A stretch of DNA of 30,631 nucleotides, taken from positions 1-30,631 of the IMG/VR virus record IMGVR_UViG_3300029922_000233. The stretch is one strand, 5' to 3'. The notes under the pieces were generated by a model. The model saw only the letters and a program-made list of their open reading frames with translations, was not told where the DNA came from and made no database searches. Position 1 is the first letter of the stretch; every line of letters begins with the position of its first letter. Below, in pieces: positions 1 to 6,184 of the stretch. Both the position numbers and the translations under genes were made by a program. The stretch comes from a virus.

Positions 1-163
1 CTAAATTAAACTCATCGTCCTCTATTTCGGCAGGCATCCAACACTCATATAATGTTTCGTCGCAAGCGTGAAATAGGCACATATCATCATCTAAATACAT
101 GAAATTTTTATACGGAAAGCTTTCGCCCCGCTCATAATCTCGACATTTTGCGTATGCTGTCAT
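1..163 (-). CDS. Hypothetical small acidic protein, C-terminus outside window
   Basis: The minus-strand frame starting at the ATG at 163 is open to the window edge, giving 54 residues with no stop, so the gene is cut by the window. It begins MTAYAKCRDYERGES and is rich in Asp, Glu, Cys and aromatic residues. Its ATG overlaps the TGA of the upstream minus-strand gene (ATGA at 163-160), which points to translational coupling within one early minus-strand operon. I do not recognise the family. Confidence 0.6.
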   Translation of the reverse strand, partial: MTAYAKCRDYERGESFPYKNFMYLDDDMCLFHACDETLYECWMPAEIEDDEFNL

Positions 164-441
164 TCTTGCACCTCTCCGAAAATTTCTATGTATTTGTCGG
201 CAGTTAAATGACGCTCTATCCACTCGCGCGCTTCATTGTCTGTTAAAGGTAAGCAATCTTCGCCCCCGTTATACAAAGTAAGTCCGCCCCCATTTCCATG
301 CAAAAAGAACTCTCCACTGTCTTTTCGGTATATATCTTCCTCCAATCGTGAAAAATCGCCCATTAATTTCCCGTTTCTGCGCGTCCCTAGATAAGTCGCT
401 GTCTCTGTATTGTACAGCTTGCCATTGATTATTTTTTTCAT
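160..441 (-). CDS. Small conserved hypothetical protein (MKKIINGKLYNTETA type)
   Basis: A 93-residue soluble protein. It opens MKKIINGKLYNTETATYLG and has a central RKDSGEFFLHGNGGG segment and a tail with EAREWIERHLTADKYIEIFG. From memory this layout matches a family of small uncharacterised proteins common in Firmicutes genomes and mobile elements; no function is known to me. An AGAGGAA Shine-Dalgarno lies about 8 bases before the ATG. Its stop overlaps the start of the next minus-strand gene. A hairpin at 463-485 lies just upstream and may partly separate it from the gene at 547-741. Confidence 0.8.
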   Translation of the reverse strand: MKKIINGKLYNTETATYLGTRRNGKLMGDFSRLEEDIYRKDSGEFFLHGNGGGLTLYNGGEDCLPLTDNEAREWIERHLTADKYIEIFGEVQE

Positions 442-462
442 CTCATATTTCCTCTTTAAAAT

Positions 463-485
463 GCCCTAGCCGTTAAGACTAGGGC
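463..485 (-). terminator. Perfect 7-bp hairpin between two minus-strand genes
   Basis: GCCCTAG (463-469) pairs perfectly with CTAGGGC (479-485) across a 9-base loop. Read on the minus strand it is followed by ATTTT, which resembles a weak intrinsic terminator or attenuator sitting just before the ribosome binding site of the gene at 160-441. The U-tract is short, so partial read-through is likely. Confidence 0.55.
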
Positions 486-491
486 GGTTTG

Positions 492-557
492 TTATTCAAC
501 GTTACTATCTGTTAAAGGGTTTTTCTCTAAAAATTCCGCCACAATTCTATAAATCCG
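492..557 (-). other. Protein-like out-of-frame tail after the 547-741 gene
   Basis: Just past the stop of the 547-741 gene, the +1 frame is open from a TAG at 558-560 down to a TAA at 492-494. It encodes RIVAEFLEKNPLTDSNVE, which looks like a natural protein C-terminus. Either the upstream gene has suffered a frameshift near its end, or this is a chance frame. A GTG (542-540) lies in it but has no ribosome binding site. Confidence 0.3.
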
Positions 558-741
558 CTACCAAGTAAACGTTATCACGAAGCAAGCAAGAATCCGCCCC
601 GAAAAGCTTATCCGCACAATCGTCCACAAATTCAATATAATAGTAACTAAAATCTTCGTTATACTCTAAATTGAACGCTTCGACTTCACTTTGATTTTGT
701 ACTAGCGCAAAGTTTTCCCCTTGCATATCCTTAACCTTCAT
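547..741 (-). CDS. Hypothetical small acidic protein
   Basis: I place the start at the ATG at 741, not the one at 771, because a TAAGGG Shine-Dalgarno sits about 5 bases before 741 and none precedes 771. This gives 64 residues starting MKVKDMQGENFALVQNQSEV. The protein is acidic and aromatic-rich (DFSYYYIEFVDDCADKLF). It is the promoter-proximal gene of the minus-strand operon. The out-of-frame segment at 492-557 suggests that the C-terminus may once have been longer. Family unknown. Confidence 0.6.
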   Translation of the reverse strand: MKVKDMQGENFALVQNQSEVEAFNLEYNEDFSYYYIEFVDDCADKLFGADSCLLRDNVYLVADL

Positions 742-777
742 ATTTTCCCTTATGGTTTTAGTTCTTACCATTGTTTG

Positions 778-798
778 AGTAGCTATTTAGTCGCTACT
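778..798. promoter_or_regulatory. Inverted repeat in the divergent intergenic region
   Basis: AGTAGC (778-783) and GCTACT (793-798) form a 6-bp inverted repeat around a 9-base centre. It lies between the minus-strand operon (start 741) and the plus-strand gene at 919, where a shared operator would be expected. It could equally be a small hairpin in the minus-strand leader. Confidence 0.4.
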
Positions 799-853
799 GT
801 TTCGTCATGCATACTACTATACGACAATACCACATTACTTGCAACACCTAATC

Positions 854-882
854 TTTACTTTAATTGCTAATACTGCTATAAG
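854..882 (+). promoter_or_regulatory. Candidate sigma70 promoter for the gene at 919
   Basis: TTTACT (854-859) and TATAAG (877-882) are spaced 17 bp, matching the -35/-10 consensus at 4 of 6 and 5 of 6 positions. The predicted start would be about 30 bases before the ATG at 919. Read on the minus strand the same place contains AAGTAAA, a word also seen before the genes at 2188, 13729 and 30211. Confidence 0.45.
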
Positions 883-918
883 AAAGATATAAACACCTAA
901 CAATAAAGGGGTTACGAT

Positions 919-1323
919 ATGAAAAAATATGAAGACTACACACACAAAGAGAAATGTATAGCACTAAAAGATGATGAACAATTCAGACGCTGGATTCACA
1001 AAAAACTCTTACAGCATCTTAGAGAAGGCTTTAGCTTTGAAAGTTTGGGTATTGTTGCTAGCAGCGTACTAAAAGAGTATATCAAAAAGTACCCGGACGA
1101 TTTCGACTTGCTGGAAATAGAAATGGCATGTAATGAGGGGCAAGATATGTGGGAAAGGCTAGGGCATGCACAGTCGAACGGCAAGAATTTAGGCAACTCA
1201 AGGACGTGGTTCTATAACATGGCTAATAGATATAACTGGTCTGAACGCTCAAAGCAAGAGATAGATCATAAACAAGCTGTCACAGTCTCAGTCGTTAGCT
1301 ATGCAGACATGTCGACACACTAG
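919..1323 (+). CDS. terS: Probable terminase small subunit (DNA-packaging recognition)
   Basis: A 134-residue protein with a helical body and the tail segment SRTWFYNMANRYNWSERSKQEIDH (residues about 94-117), ending VSVVSYADMSTH. The pattern W-[IF]-x-x-x-N-R-[YF]-x-W-x-[DE]-x-[KQ]-x-E-[IV]-x-H is what I know from small terminase subunits of P22/T7-like phages, where this part lies near the C-terminus. The role would be to recognise phage DNA and load it onto the large subunit. AAAGGGG precedes the ATG. The odd point is position: the large subunit gene starts 9.5 kb further on. Not certain without a profile search. Confidence 0.7.
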   Translation: MKKYEDYTHKEKCIALKDDEQFRRWIHKKLLQHLREGFSFESLGIVASSVLKEYIKKYPDDFDLLEIEMACNEGQDMWERLGHAQSNGKNLGNSRTWFYNMANRYNWSERSKQEIDHKQAVTVSVVSYADMSTH

Positions 1324-1337
1324 CATAGGCAATAGTA

Positions 1338-1360
1338 TCACATATCATTAAGTTATGTGA
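1338..1360. repeat. Perfect 7-bp inverted repeat after the terS gene
   Basis: TCACATA (1338-1344) and TATGTGA (1354-1360) form a perfect inverted repeat with a 9-base loop, 15 bases after the stop at 1323. There is no T-run after it, so it is more likely an RNA stem or a protein site than a complete terminator. Confidence 0.4.
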
Positions 1361-1491
1361 CGCAATAAGCATATAATAAAGAGTTTAGTTAACATAAAGA
1401 TTAAAGTTGAAAGTTGTCAGCCACAAGACCCCCTTGCCCCCTATAGGAGATGATGCCGTATATGTCAGGAGCACCCTGAAAATTTTTCCAG

Positions 1492-1550
1492 TTTACGGAC
1501 TTTTTGGAAATCGTTGCCCTAAGTGAATTTTGTGTATTTACGGACTTTTT
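1492..1550. repeat. Two copies of TTTACGGACTTTTT
   Basis: The 14-mer TTTACGGACTTTTT occurs at 1492-1505 and again at 1537-1550, 45 bp apart. The sequence before each copy is also loosely alike (a CCCT followed by GAA-TTTT), so it may be a degenerate tandem repeat. No coding frame covers it. Confidence 0.55.
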
Positions 1551-1555
1551 TTTAA

Positions 1556-1593
1556 GATTCACAAAGGTATGATGCTTTTGTGAATTCTTTTTT
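1556..1593 (+). terminator. Rho-independent terminator
   Basis: TTCACAAAG (1558-1566) pairs with CTTTTGTGAA (1575-1584) with one bulged base, and is followed directly by TTCTTTTTT. This is a good intrinsic terminator on the plus strand. It would end the terS transcript and insulate it from the strong promoter at 1644-1672. Confidence 0.65.
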
Positions 1594-1613
1594 CTGCCCT
1601 GTGTGTAGAATTA

Positions 1614-1657
1614 TTAAGATTGTGTTAAGATTAAATTTTTTTCTTGACAGATCTTAA
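1614..1657. promoter_or_regulatory. Phased TTAAGATT boxes around the promoter
   Basis: TTAAGATT occurs at 1614-1621 and 1625-1632, spaced 11 bp (about one helical turn), just upstream of the -35 hexamer. The reverse complement ATCTTAA lies at 1651-1657, inside the -35/-10 spacer. A further TTAAGATT is at 1552-1559. The arrangement is what one expects of a regulator binding array over a promoter; the regulator is not identified. Confidence 0.45.
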
Positions 1658-1672
1658 AAAGCGCGATATAAA
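1644..1672 (+). promoter_or_regulatory. Near-consensus sigma70 promoter
   Basis: TTGACA (1644-1649) is a perfect -35 and TATAAA (1667-1672) is a 5 of 6 match to -10, with a 17-bp spacer. It is the best promoter match I see in the window. Transcription would start near 1679 and run through the folded segment at 1733-1956 and, absent a terminator, into the gene at 2188, leaving a roughly 500-base leader. Confidence 0.75.
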
Positions 1673-1732
1673 GCGTAAAGGAATGGAGCGCAGCCGAAGG
1701 GTCAGAGCATGGAGAGACAATCTTCGTCAGCA

Positions 1733-1956
1733 CTCGAGGTTGCACCGAGACTTACGTAATGGGCGACTTGCCTTTCACACAAACTGAGTAAGAAGAAAGA
1801 TATATATAACTCTTCTTCTTCTTCAGGTGTTGTGGGAATGTTTGTGTAGGCGGTCAGACAAGTGTTGACGGCGAGGTTTGCGAGCCGTATAGAGTAAAGG
1901 CAAGATGTTTATAGATCGTTCATAAGGGTGAGACAAGTTACGCTTTATGAACGATC
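1733..1956 (+). ncRNA. Candidate structured RNA or structured leader
   Basis: Nested complementary segments are visible. An outer stem of 9 perfect pairs joins CTTGCCTTT (1767-1775) to AAAGGCAAG (1896-1904). Directly inside it ACACAAAC (1777-1784) pairs with GTTTGTGT (1840-1847), capped by AAGAAGAAAGA/TCTTCTTCTT (1790-1800 with 1811-1820). Smaller stems GTCA/TGAC (1853-1869) and CGGC/GCCG (1869-1887) follow. A separate 12-bp perfect stem, GATCGTTCATAA with TTATGAACGATC (1914-1925, 1945-1956), lies downstream, and a short hairpin lies at 1733-1749. No credible coding frame covers the area. The strong promoter at 1644 would transcribe it. Function and RNA family are unknown. Confidence 0.5.
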
Positions 1957-2050
1957 CTGAAGGCGAAGGGGAGTTATCGACGAGATATTTGCAAAGTTAT
2001 GAACACGGCTTGAGTTCACAGCGAAGCGATCGAGGTGTACCGAGACTTAG
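1734..2050 (+). repeat. Direct repeat flanking the structured segment
   Basis: CGAGGTTGCACCGAGACTTA (1734-1753) and CGAGGTGTACCGAGACTTA (2031-2049) are almost the same sequence about 300 bp apart. They bracket the candidate structured RNA. Each copy can form a small hairpin through GGT/ACC. They might be remnants of a duplication or insertion, or repeated RNA modules. Confidence 0.5.
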
Positions 2051-2187
2051 AAAGAGGAAAGGATAGCTATGTCTACGCATATGGGGGAGCTATTATACTA
2101 CAGTTGTGTGGTTTAAGTCAAGTAAAGATTTTAGTTTGCTATATACACTTTATTTTGTTAGGTTGGGATTTTACATTGGAGGTGCGT

Positions 2188-2433
2188 ATGGAAAATCTGA
2201 TTCGTAAGATAAAAGAAATAAAGAGTCTTGTGGATAGGATGCAAGATCTAAAAGTTAAGGAAGAAGAGAATTATAAATTTATACAGCAGGAAAAATACGA
2301 TGCCCAAAAAGATGCGGCTAAGATGTTTCCCGATTTAGGTTTAGAGCGTTTTTACTTTGACCAGATAAAGAGTCGTGTAGAAGATCTTTTACAAGGATCT
2401 AGAGCAGAGTTGTCCAAGTTGAGGGGTGATTAA
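2188..2433 (+). CDS. Small coiled-coil protein of unknown function
   Basis: The start is set at the ATG at 2188, which has a perfect GGAGGT Shine-Dalgarno 4 bases upstream; the longer frame beginning at GTG 2035 runs through repeat/structured sequence and is not protein-like. The result is 81 residues, MENLIRKIKEIKSLVDRMQD onward, almost wholly charged helix with heptad-like spacing (residues 1-35) and a second helix near FDQIKSRVEDLL. First gene of the plus-strand run of small genes. An AAGTAAA word lies at 2120-2126. Family unknown. Confidence 0.7.
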   Translation: MENLIRKIKEIKSLVDRMQDLKVKEEENYKFIQQEKYDAQKDAAKMFPDLGLERFYFDQIKSRVEDLLQGSRAELSKLRGD

Positions 2434-2434
2434 C

Positions 2435-2695
2435 ATGACAAAAAGCATGGCAGGCCAGACAATGGAGGCTTATGCTTTTTTCCCTGGGCGACGAAAGGCG
2501 ACGATAAAGATAACGGAGTACCTGGAGAATCTTGCAAAGGTCGGTGAAGAGGAGTTGAATGAGACGGCGAAGAGTGTGTTAGACCGCTTATACTTTGAAG
2601 GCAACAATGACAAAAGAGGCGTGTTCACTATAGGCGATGACGACGAAGTGAGAGTGTATAAGACTGTTAAGCATGGATTTCGGAGGGTAGCATGA
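2435..2695 (+). CDS. Hypothetical small protein
   Basis: Eighty-six residues from the ATG at 2435, which has GAGGGG at 2421-2426 at suitable distance; a GTG at 2426 is possible but lies inside that site. The protein has a lysine-rich middle and an acidic turn IGDDDEVRVYKTVKHGFRRVA. Its TGA overlaps the ATG of the next small gene. Function unknown. Confidence 0.65.
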   Translation: MTKSMAGQTMEAYAFFPGRRKATIKITEYLENLAKVGEEELNETAKSVLDRLYFEGNNDKRGVFTIGDDDEVRVYKTVKHGFRRVA

Positions 2696-2862
2696 TAGAA
2701 AGGAGCATATATGTGGTTATTATTTTCTTGTGTATATTTTTTGGGTGTACTATATATATTTGCAAGTACTTCCAAGTAACTAAACATTACAAAGATATGG
2801 GTTTTGTTGAGTACATGTTTCTAAAGGACAACTTAGTCATTACTCCTGATAGAGGTGAATAA
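2692..2862 (+). CDS. Small single-pass membrane protein
   Basis: A 56-residue gene starting MIERSIYVVIIFLCIFFGCT. Residues 6-24 are strongly hydrophobic and make one membrane segment; the rest is a soluble tail ending LVITPDRGE. The ATG overlaps the stop of the preceding gene (ATGA), with CGGAGGG 5 bases upstream, and the TAA overlaps the ATG of the next gene (TAATG). The tight coupling on both sides supports it as a real gene. No family recognised. Confidence 0.7.
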   Translation: MIERSIYVVIIFLCIFFGCTIYICKYFQVTKHYKDMGFVEYMFLKDNLVITPDRGE

Positions 2863-3137
2863 TGAGCGGCGAGTGTGATGTATGCGGCGAACATTGTATG
2901 GATTGTAAGTGCGATCTCGGAAAGAAAAGGCGCGCAATATACTGGGCTTTAGAGAGGATGCGGAATTATGTAAGAAATCTTGATACGGATTCCTTACAAA
3001 GAGTATGTGAAGGCCAGCCAGTCTTTACGCAAGAGATGATGGACGACTGGAGCTTAACAGAGTCAAAATATCCGTCTCCATATCATAGGCCGTTTTTAAG
3101 ATTACAGTTAAGAGTAGGGTGTAATGGGCGAGCTTAG
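2862..3137 (+). CDS. Small cysteine-cluster protein
   Basis: Ninety-one residues. The N-terminus MSGECDVCGEHCMDCKCDLG has five cysteines and a histidine in 14 residues (C5, C8, H11, C12, C15, C17), consistent with a zinc-binding knuckle. The rest is helical and basic. GAGGTGAATA precedes the ATG. Overlaps the next gene by 14 bases. Function unknown. Confidence 0.65.
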   Translation: MSGECDVCGEHCMDCKCDLGKKRRAIYWALERMRNYVRNLDTDSLQRVCEGQPVFTQEMMDDWSLTESKYPSPYHRPFLRLQLRVGCNGRA

Positions 3138-3489
3138 CGACTTAGTATTTATAGTGCTGGGGAAACTTGGCAGATGGATGAATGTTAAGGGTAAAAGGAT
3201 CTGCTTCGTTATGTGGGCCGTCTGTCTAGTGTACTGGATGGCAAGGAACTGGGGCATGGACTTATGGGTGCAAACTGGTGGCTGTTTGGTGTCACTTTGC
3301 TTCCACATCTATGGCTACTATAACTGGAGTAAGAATGGAATCGGAGAAAAACCAACAGCAGCGAAAGCAAAAACAGCCAGCGCAGCGAGGGGACAGTCTA
3401 CTCAAAGCGGAGGCGTGGTTAAATGGGGAAGAGAAGAACGATGCAGCGGTAGAGTGCCATGTGAATACGATAATGACCTGGAAGTCTAA
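3124..3489 (+). CDS. PnuC-like mini membrane protein
   Basis: Of 121 residues, the first 75 form the recognisable part: a short amphipathic start, a basic loop NVKGKR, a membrane segment around 26-42 (ICFVMWAVCLVYWMARNW) and a second around 48-67, ending HIYGYYNWSK. This pattern, including the closing Y-x-W-x-K, resembles short phage relatives of the nicotinamide riboside transporter PnuC. The C-terminal 50 residues are low-complexity and lie in dual-coding DNA with the next gene, so they may be under little selection. AGGG precedes the ATG. Transport activity is not shown by so short a protein. Confidence 0.6.
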   Translation: MGELSDLVFIVLGKLGRWMNVKGKRICFVMWAVCLVYWMARNWGMDLWVQTGGCLVSLCFHIYGYYNWSKNGIGEKPTAAKAKTASAARGQSTQSGGVVKWGREERCSGRVPCEYDNDLEV

Positions 3490-3646
3490 GCGGCCACCGA
3501 TTTATGTTTGGGATAAGGATTTGTGGTATAATGAGTTTGATGGTAAGACCTATACGGCAGATGTGATTAAGGCTGTATGGAGATGCGGCGAGGAGTTGAT
3601 ACCTTTTCCGCCGAAGTGTAAGATCATGAAAAAAAGAACTAGATAG
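3335..3646 (+). CDS. Hypothetical basic protein
   Basis: Start placed at the ATG at 3335 with GGAG 5 bases upstream, rather than at 3278 where no site is seen. The 103 residues begin MESEKNQQQRKQKQPAQRG (polar, disordered) and end in a globular-looking part with VWDKDLWYNEFDGKTYTADV. It shares 155 bases with the preceding gene in another frame. No family recognised. Confidence 0.6.
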   Translation: MESEKNQQQRKQKQPAQRGDSLLKAEAWLNGEEKNDAAVECHVNTIMTWKSKRPPIYVWDKDLWYNEFDGKTYTADVIKAVWRCGEELIPFPPKCKIMKKRTR

Positions 3647-3682
3647 ATATGTTGCAACTAAACTATATTCAAAAGGAAAAAT

Positions 3683-4003
3683 ATGTACGAATTCAACAAG
3701 GTAAGATTGAGAGAGCCAGAAGGACACACAGCAGAGAGCTTATTAGCCAAGTTATACGATCTGCTTGAAGAGGCTAGCGACGAAGGAATTGATAACGCAG
3801 AAGAGATTAAGTTTGCTCTACAGTGCGCTGATTTCGAGCCTAAGCTGACTAAGTTTATCGTTGATAGCAAAATAAGTCAAAGGGTGTGTATTGCGGTCCT
3901 CAGTGCGACGGTTGCAGGACAGATTAAGAAAACTCCACATCCTTATTCTGCACAGAAACAGGTATTTGATGCGATGAGCAAGATTATTAACACAAGGGAT
4001 TAA
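3683..4003 (+). CDS. Hypothetical helical protein
   Basis: A 106-residue, mostly helical soluble protein (MYEFNKVRLREPEGHTAESL) with AAAAGGAAAA upstream of the ATG. It ends one base before the rtcB start, so it is probably co-transcribed with the RNA-repair genes. No family recognised. Confidence 0.65.
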   Translation: MYEFNKVRLREPEGHTAESLLAKLYDLLEEASDEGIDNAEEIKFALQCADFEPKLTKFIVDSKISQRVCIAVLSATVAGQIKKTPHPYSAQKQVFDAMSKIINTRD

Positions 4004-4004
4004 G

Positions 4005-5201
4005 ATGCGTAGAGAAGGCAAGATTACCATTTTTGGAGACGATCACGAGCCTGAATGTTTAGATCAAATGAGAAGGATATGTGAGGATGATGATGTATAT
4101 GGTGCGGTGCTTTGCGGCGATGCTCATTTTGGTTATTCTGTACCCGTTGGCGGTGTTGTTGCGTACAGGGATAAAATTAATGTTAATGGCGTGGGCTTTG
4201 ACATTGCGTGTGGAAATGAGGCTGTACGAGTCAATGCAGATGCCACCGAAGTCCGAAAAGACATCTACAGAACCATGAACGAAATACAAAAACACATATC
4301 TTTTGGCATTGGCAGAAAGAATAATGAAAGGGTAGAACATGAGCTTTTCGACGATCCTGTGTGGGACATTTTGCCTTTTCTGGCTTTACTCAAGGACAAG
4401 GCGCGTTCACAGCTTGGCACAGTCGGCAGCGGTAATCATTATGTTGACTTGTTTGTGGACGAGAGGGACAACGTCTGGATTGGCGTTCATTTTGGGAGTA
4501 GAGGTTTGGGGTATACTATTGCGAGTGAGTTCATCAAAGCAGGAGGAGGCGTAGATGGAATTAATGCAAAACCAGTGTTATTTGATGTCAATTCAGACCT
4601 CGGACAGCAATATCTTATGTGCATGGAATTGGCTGGTAGATACGCTTATGCAGGACGGAGCTGGGTATGTGAAAGAGTTGCACAAATACTCAGGGCCGAT
4701 ATTTTGGAAGAAGTTCACAACCATCACAATTTTGCCTGGAATGAAAGACACAAAGATTCCAATGGTCAGGATCAAGATTTATGGGTCGTCCGAAAGGGAT
4801 CAACTCCTGCATTTCCTGGTCAAAAGGGGTTTGTTGGAAGCTCTATGGGAGAAGTATCTGTCATTATTGAAGGGGCCGAGCGAGACAAATGGCCTAACGA
4901 TGTCTTCTACTCTACGGTGCATGGAGCAGGCCGTGTCATGGGTCGCACAGCCGCCGTTGGAAAGACAAAGAATGGACGAGTTGTTAAAGAAGGGCGTGTT
5001 AAAAGAGATGAACATGAGGCTTGGATGCAGCGAGCAGGAGTCGAAGTGCGAGGTGGTGGACTTGACGAATCACCTTACTGCTACAAACGACTGCCCGATG
5101 TGTTAAAAGCGCATGGAAATAGTATAAAAGTGCTGCATTGGTTAGTGCCGATAGGGGTATGTATGGCCGATGCGCGAGAAAGAGACCCATATAAGGATTA
5201 G
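4005..5201 (+). CDS. rtcB: RtcB-type 3'-phosphate RNA ligase
   Basis: RtcB joins RNA 2',3'-cyclic phosphate or 3'-phosphate ends to 5'-OH ends using GTP and divalent metal. The 398-residue protein carries the family signatures: GVGFDIACG (62-70, metal ligands D66 and C69), GSGNHYVD (141-148, H145), VHFGSRG (161-167, H162), HNHHNFA (238-244), RKGSTPA (263-269), and STVHGAGR (303-310) with H306 the expected guanylylated histidine. All core residues I know are present, so it should be active. Length fits the shorter bacterial/phage RtcB class. AAGGGATTAAG lies upstream of the ATG. No archease gene is visible next to it. It opens the RNA-repair island. Confidence 0.93.
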   Translation: MRREGKITIFGDDHEPECLDQMRRICEDDDVYGAVLCGDAHFGYSVPVGGVVAYRDKINVNGVGFDIACGNEAVRVNADATEVRKDIYRTMNEIQKHISFGIGRKNNERVEHELFDDPVWDILPFLALLKDKARSQLGTVGSGNHYVDLFVDERDNVWIGVHFGSRGLGYTIASEFIKAGGGVDGINAKPVLFDVNSDLGQQYLMCMELAGRYAYAGRSWVCERVAQILRADILEEVHNHHNFAWNERHKDSNGQDQDLWVVRKGSTPAFPGQKGFVGSSMGEVSVIIEGAERDKWPNDVFYSTVHGAGRVMGRTAAVGKTKNGRVVKEGRVKRDEHEAWMQRAGVEVRGGGLDESPYCYKRLPDVLKAHGNSIKVLHWLVPIGVCMADARERDPYKD

Positions 5202-5205
5202 GAAC

Positions 5206-5514
5206 ATGGAAGTAATACTAGATGCCGAGTCAGGGACAGAAAAACTCAATGACAAGGCGCATGATTTAGTTCAAAAGGCAATAAATGGCATACTTGGTGC
5301 TCTAACAAAGACATTAAGCGGCAGAAGTGATGAATTAGGCACAAGTGCGGATAGTTTAGCTTTAAATATACTGGTTGGCTCACTCTTTGGTATTGTTCAG
5401 GGTAATATTCCACAACAATATCAAGAGGAATTTGTTCAATTGGTCGCTAATGCCCTAAGAAACAACTTTGCACACTATAACGAATGGATTAAGACCAATG
5501 GCGATAAAGATTGA
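5206..5514 (+). CDS. Hypothetical helical protein in the RNA-repair island
   Basis: The ATG at 5206, just after the rtcB stop and behind AGGATTAGGA, is preferred to 5170, which lies inside rtcB. It yields 102 residues, MEVILDAESGTEKLNDKAHD onward, helical, with a moderately hydrophobic middle (SLALNILVGSLFGIVQGNI) that is too interrupted to be a clear membrane helix. It overlaps the next gene's start by 17 bases. Not recognised; by position it could assist RtcB or the phosphoesterase, but nothing in the sequence shows it. Confidence 0.65.
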   Translation: MEVILDAESGTEKLNDKAHDLVQKAINGILGALTKTLSGRSDELGTSADSLALNILVGSLFGIVQGNIPQQYQEEFVQLVANALRNNFAHYNEWIKTNGDKD

Positions 5515-6184
5515 TTGCGTTTCTGATTTGCATGGGGCTTATCCTGTGTTGTACGGTGGTGATCTGCTTATTGTGGCTGGGGACTTAACGGCGTGCGATA
5601 GATTAGACCAATACGCGCAGTTTTTTATATGGTTAGCAAGACAGCAATACAGGAAAAAGGTAGTTATAGGTGGCAATCACGACGGGTTCTTTACAGGGGT
5701 CAATCCGAAAGAAGCGGCTAAGGAACTTGTTGGGATGGGTGGCTATGACTTCGAGTATCTATGTGATTCAGCTTGTGAGTTTGAGGGCTATAAGATCTGG
5801 GGCGCGCCTTGGACACCGATCTTTTACGACTGGCACTTCATGCTTAATAGGCAAGATATCGCTAAGAAATGGGCACTCATACCAGAAGACACAGACATAC
5901 TTATCACACATGGGCCTCCTTTTGGTACGCTAGATACGGTTAGTCCGCGCAGAACACATAGATGCGGCTGTGAAGAATTAGCGTCCAGATTAGAGCAACT
6001 GCAAGACTTAAAGCTGCATGTATTTGGTCACATTCATGGAAGTGGGTTGAGTTATATCAAGAAAGGTGATACAGTTTTTGTAAACGCCTCAATTTTAGAC
6101 GAAGATTATAGGCCCAAAGAAGGATACGTTCGATGCAATTGCCTAGATTCCTTATTTATGCCCTCCTTAATCCAGACACGCTAG
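5498..6184 (+). CDS. Calcineurin-like metallophosphoesterase (MPPED-like)
   Basis: Start at ATG 5498 gives 228 residues beginning MAIKIDCVSDLHG. The complete metal-binding set is present: SDLHG (D10, H12), GDL (D29), GGNHD (N60, H61, D62), ITHGPP (H138) and FGHIHG (H178, H180). The HGPPFGTLD and FGHIHG context resembles the MPPED/239AB branch of metallophosphoesterases. In this location a plausible job is removal of 2',3'-cyclic or 3'-terminal phosphates from RNA, but the substrate cannot be read from sequence. The C-terminus is abnormal: after NASILDEDYRP (196-206) the usual ending is lost and replaced by residues read from the start of the homing endonuclease gene. Confidence 0.88.
   Translation: MAIKIDCVSDLHGAYPVLYGGDLLIVAGDLTACDRLDQYAQFFIWLARQQYRKKVVIGGNHDGFFTGVNPKEAAKELVGMGGYDFEYLCDSACEFEGYKIWGAPWTPIFYDWHFMLNRQDIAKKWALIPEDTDILITHGPPFGTLDTVSPRRTHRCGCEELASRLEQLQDLKLHVFGHIHGSGLSYIKKGDTVFVNASILDEDYRPKEGYVRCNCLDSLFMPSLIQTR

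Noticed and set aside
1444-1456. T7-like promoter resembling CTATAGGAGA near 1441
   Set aside because: Only the last part resembles a T7 class promoter, similar words do not recur before other genes, and no phage RNA polymerase is visible.
2035-2187. Longer N-terminus for the gene at 2188, starting with GTG 2035
   Set aside because: It reads through the direct repeat and AT-rich leader, gives an unnatural hydrophobic mixture, and lacks a ribosome site, whereas ATG 2188 has a perfect GGAGGT.
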